A stretch of DNA of 64,000 nt, taken from positions 31,252-95,251 of the forward strand of contig JAFUXA010000007.1 in NCBI GenBank assembly GCA_017470985.1. The letters are read 5' to 3'. The position numbers and the translations under genes are program-made. Of the stretch, positions 62,282 to 64,000 are shown one piece after another. How positions within the stretch are numbered: position 1 is the stretch's first letter; each line of letters opens with the position of its first letter. The DNA is from Lachnospiraceae bacterium. Its GTDB lineage: Bacteria > Bacillota > Clostridia > Lachnospirales > Lachnospiraceae. The notes beneath the pieces were generated by a model. That model was not told where the DNA came from. It made no database searches and saw only the letters and a list, made by a program, of their open reading frames with translations.

Positions 62282-63652
62282 TTAAGAGTGCTCCTTCTTT
62301 TGATACATATCCATTAAAATTTCTACACTAAACATACCATCTTTTATATGATACAGGATATTTCCATTATACTTATCAACTACAGACTGTATGATTGCAT
62401 GACCTTTGCCATGAGCGTCTTTGTTATTCTTGGTGGTTCTCAGACCATTCTCCAGGAACTTAGGAGATTTCCTGGTTTGATTTTTCACCTGGATAAACAT
62501 ATAGTCCTGCTGTGGCTTCATTGTGATATATATGGTTTTGTCATCACATTTCTCAGAGCTTACAGCTTCAATAGCGTTATCAACTAAATTGGTTAGAAGT
62601 TTACATAGATCAACTTCTTTGAAGGGGAGTTTAGGTGGAACTGCAAGCTTTAAATCCAAGGTGGCACCAACGCGATGGGCAGTTGTATTTTCCATGTTAA
62701 ATATTGCATCTAGCACACGATTACCGCAATCAACAGTAGATACAAGGGGTTCTGCAAATGAGCCTAGTAATTCAAAATAATAATTTCTTAAATCATCATA
62801 TTGCTCATTGTTCAACAGAATTTGCATATATGCATATTGGTTTCTAATATCATGTCGTATTTTGTGCAATTCCAGCAGATTATGATCAGCTATGGTAAGC
62901 AGTTGCTTGGTGGAGCTGTTAAGCTGCTTCTCAATTTGAAGATCTAATATTTCATTTTGTTCACGGCATATTTGCCATGCCATTCTATAAGTTACAGTAT
63001 CAATTATAAAAAGCAAAATCAGTATTATAGACATAAGGATGTATACTGGCATGTTTTGCTTGAAATCATTTATCGGCATAATATGAAGTCTACATATGTC
63101 ATATACAATTACTGCCGCGGCAGAAGGAATAGCAATACTTAATGTTAATCTGACTGTGTATGGACTGACTTTAAAAGCGGACATCCTGGTCTTGTCAAAA
63201 AATACTGCGGCAATAAGAAGAAACAGCGAGGCGGCGATTTTGACATACAGGCTGTTGAAATTAGTTATATATATGGTGAGTAGCATGCCGTAAGTATCAC
63301 CAATCTGTGTGACTACCATGATGAGAGAATAAACCACGGCGCTGGTCATTATCTTCAAACTCTTTTCATAAGGACAAATAATTGCTGCAAAGCATATGAT
63401 AGTAATAAGGGGAGTGCACCAAGTGCCTGCTCCTTTTAATATAGGAAAAGATTGTGATGCCTGGTAAAATAAAAAATTGATAATTGAAGATGTCAACATC
63501 AGAAGAAGTGTCTCGATTATAAATTCAGGCATCTGGGACAGACTTTTTATATGAGGCTGTAATGCAGTTACAATCAATATGGCCACACATACAATCTGAA
63601 TAATATATGCGAGATCGACAAAGATTCTTATATAATCAGTTAATTCATTCAT
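62282..63652 (-). CDS. GHKL sensor histidine kinase, AgrC/ComD-like
   Basis: A 456-residue kinase. Six or seven membrane segments fill residues 1-222, as in peptide-sensing AgrC-type receptors. A dimerisation/phosphoacceptor helix carries His267 in LHKIRHDIRNQYAYM, and the GHKL ATPase has the N-box KLLTNLVDNAIEA at about 351-363 and a GKGHAIIQSVVDKYNG region. It is co-transcribed with the response regulator, which follows after three bases. The signal is unknown; no AgrB or AgrD is in the window, but it ends too close to rule them out. Confidence 0.92.
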   Translation of the reverse strand: MNELTDYIRIFVDLAYIIQIVCVAILIVTALQPHIKSLSQMPEFIIETLLLMLTSSIINFLFYQASQSFPILKGAGTWCTPLITIICFAAIICPYEKSLKIMTSAVVYSLIMVVTQIGDTYGMLLTIYITNFNSLYVKIAASLFLLIAAVFFDKTRMSAFKVSPYTVRLTLSIAIPSAAAVIVYDICRLHIMPINDFKQNMPVYILMSIILILLFIIDTVTYRMAWQICREQNEILDLQIEKQLNSSTKQLLTIADHNLLELHKIRHDIRNQYAYMQILLNNEQYDDLRNYYFELLGSFAEPLVSTVDCGNRVLDAIFNMENTTAHRVGATLDLKLAVPPKLPFKEVDLCKLLTNLVDNAIEAVSSEKCDDKTIYITMKPQQDYMFIQVKNQTRKSPKFLENGLRTTKNNKDAHGKGHAIIQSVVDKYNGNILYHIKDGMFSVEILMDMYQKKEHS

Positions 63653-63675
63653 ACTACCACCCTACCTTTAATTAC

Positions 63676-63705
63676 ATTATACGACTAGAATTGTATCATA
63701 GTAAA
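63676..63705 (-). promoter_or_regulatory. Predicted promoter of the two-component system
   Basis: Read on the reverse strand: TTTACT (63705-63700), an 18-base spacer and a perfect TATAAT (63681-63676), about 25 bases upstream of the sensor ATG. Confidence 0.6.
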
Positions 63706-63718
63706 ATAAAATTATTTT

Positions 63719-63748
63719 GCAGTTTGTCACGAAAAATATGCCGTTTGT
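63719..63748. promoter_or_regulatory. Candidate LytTR operator (paired 9-bp direct repeats)
   Basis: GCAGTTTGT at 63719-63727 and GCCGTTTGT at 63740-63748, separated by 12 bases (21-base period). This is the geometry and core (CxGTTxxT-like) expected for LytTR/AgrA-family regulators. It sits just upstream of the -35 box of the sensor gene. A looser third GTT-type site is at 63763-63771. Confidence 0.7.
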
Positions 63749-63921
63749 CATAAAGCTAAATGTAAGTTGTAATGCGGACTTGTCTAAGTGTCACAACCCT
63801 ATTGAATGCAGGTGTCTAAGCGGATATTATACCTCCATAGAACTGCAAATTATTGCATTATGTAAATGTCAACATCAAAATGTTTAAAAGTTCCAAAGTA
63901 AAAATGTAGTTTTTTAATGAT

Positions 63922-64000
63922 CTATTTTTGCTCATCAGCATCTAATAAATCATAATAATCCTTTGTTCTATATGATGGCCCAATCATTTTGATTACATGT
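63922..64000 (-). CDS. 3' end of an unidentified reverse-strand gene
   Basis: The reverse strand reads an open frame of 25 codons from the window edge to TAG at 63924-63922, with product end VIKMIGPSYRTKDYYDLLDADEQK. An internal ATG gives a 21-residue alternative. It could be the end of a longer protein or a short peptide gene; at 270 bases from the sensor start it is a separate gene of the same strand. No family can be named from this fragment. Confidence 0.4.
   Translation of the reverse strand, partial: HVIKMIGPSYRTKDYYDLLDADEQK

Noticed and set aside
62348-63293. Four forward-strand frames opposite the sensor kinase
   Set aside because: They are antisense shadows of the well-supported histidine kinase and show no start signals.
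1-64000. tRNA, rRNA, prophage or insertion sequence genes
   Set aside because: No cloverleaf, rRNA motif, integrase or transposase was recognised on either strand.

Overview
The window is a chromosomal segment of an anaerobic Gram-positive bacterium, most probably a member of the Lachnospiraceae close to Butyrivibrio/Pseudobutyrivibrio. I infer this from moderate-to-low GC, strong AGGAGG ribosome binding sites, the ribosomal protein gene order, the KOW-domain protein next to infA, an unusually long L17 and many LytR/GT2 surface-polysaccharide genes. No species-specific marker was available, so the genus is an inference.

Layout. (1) 1-20.8 kb: a surface-polysaccharide locus on the + strand. 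It holds GT2 glycosyltransferases, a DUF2142-like membrane protein, two lipid-carrier transferase pairs (DPM-like GT with DUF2304; DPM-like GT with GtrA), a Wzx-type flippase, dTDP-amino-sugar genes (FdtA-like isomerase, GNAT acetyltransferase, FdtB-like aminotransferase), rmlC, a hexapeptide and an acyltransferase-3 O-acyltransferase, a UDP-sugar pyrophosphorylase and an LCP protein that would attach the polymer to the wall. (2) 20.8-29.5 kb: glmS, an HtrA-type protease, carbamate kinase, two more GT2 genes, methylglyoxal synthase, a 47-residue membrane peptide and a DUF4422 protein. (3) 29.7-44 kb: valS, deoC, a FapA/DUF342 protein, a zinc-ribbon TPR membrane protein, a MacA/MacB-like export triad, a DUF815 AAA ATPase and L-rhamnose catabolism (rhaB, rhaD). 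(4) 44-45 kb: a reverse-strand methyltransferase. (5) 45.4-61.5 kb: the fused S10-spc-alpha ribosomal superoperon from rpsJ to rplQ, with secY, adk, infA and rpoA but without map. (6) 61.5-63.7 kb: a reverse-strand GHKL/LytTR two-component system with a candidate LytTR operator upstream, and the 3' end of another reverse-strand gene at the edge.

Genes that work together: the first 20 kb make, flip, decorate and anchor a cell-surface glycan, with GlmS and the UDP-sugar pyrophosphorylase supplying precursors. RhaB and RhaD convert L-rhamnulose to dihydroxyacetone phosphate and lactaldehyde, and methylglyoxal synthase acts on the same triose phosphate. The ribosomal block carries several structured intergenic leaders and one near-consensus internal promoter before rpmJ.

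The least explained structure is a family of long, nested intergenic inverted repeats with a conserved core (CACTTAA...TTTAGTA) and arms that differ between copies but stay self-complementary. I see four copies: two in tandem at 16.15-16.50 kb, one at 32.37-32.57 kb and a more diverged one at 45.02-45.28 kb. No tRNA, rRNA, CRISPR array, transposase or phage gene was recognised.
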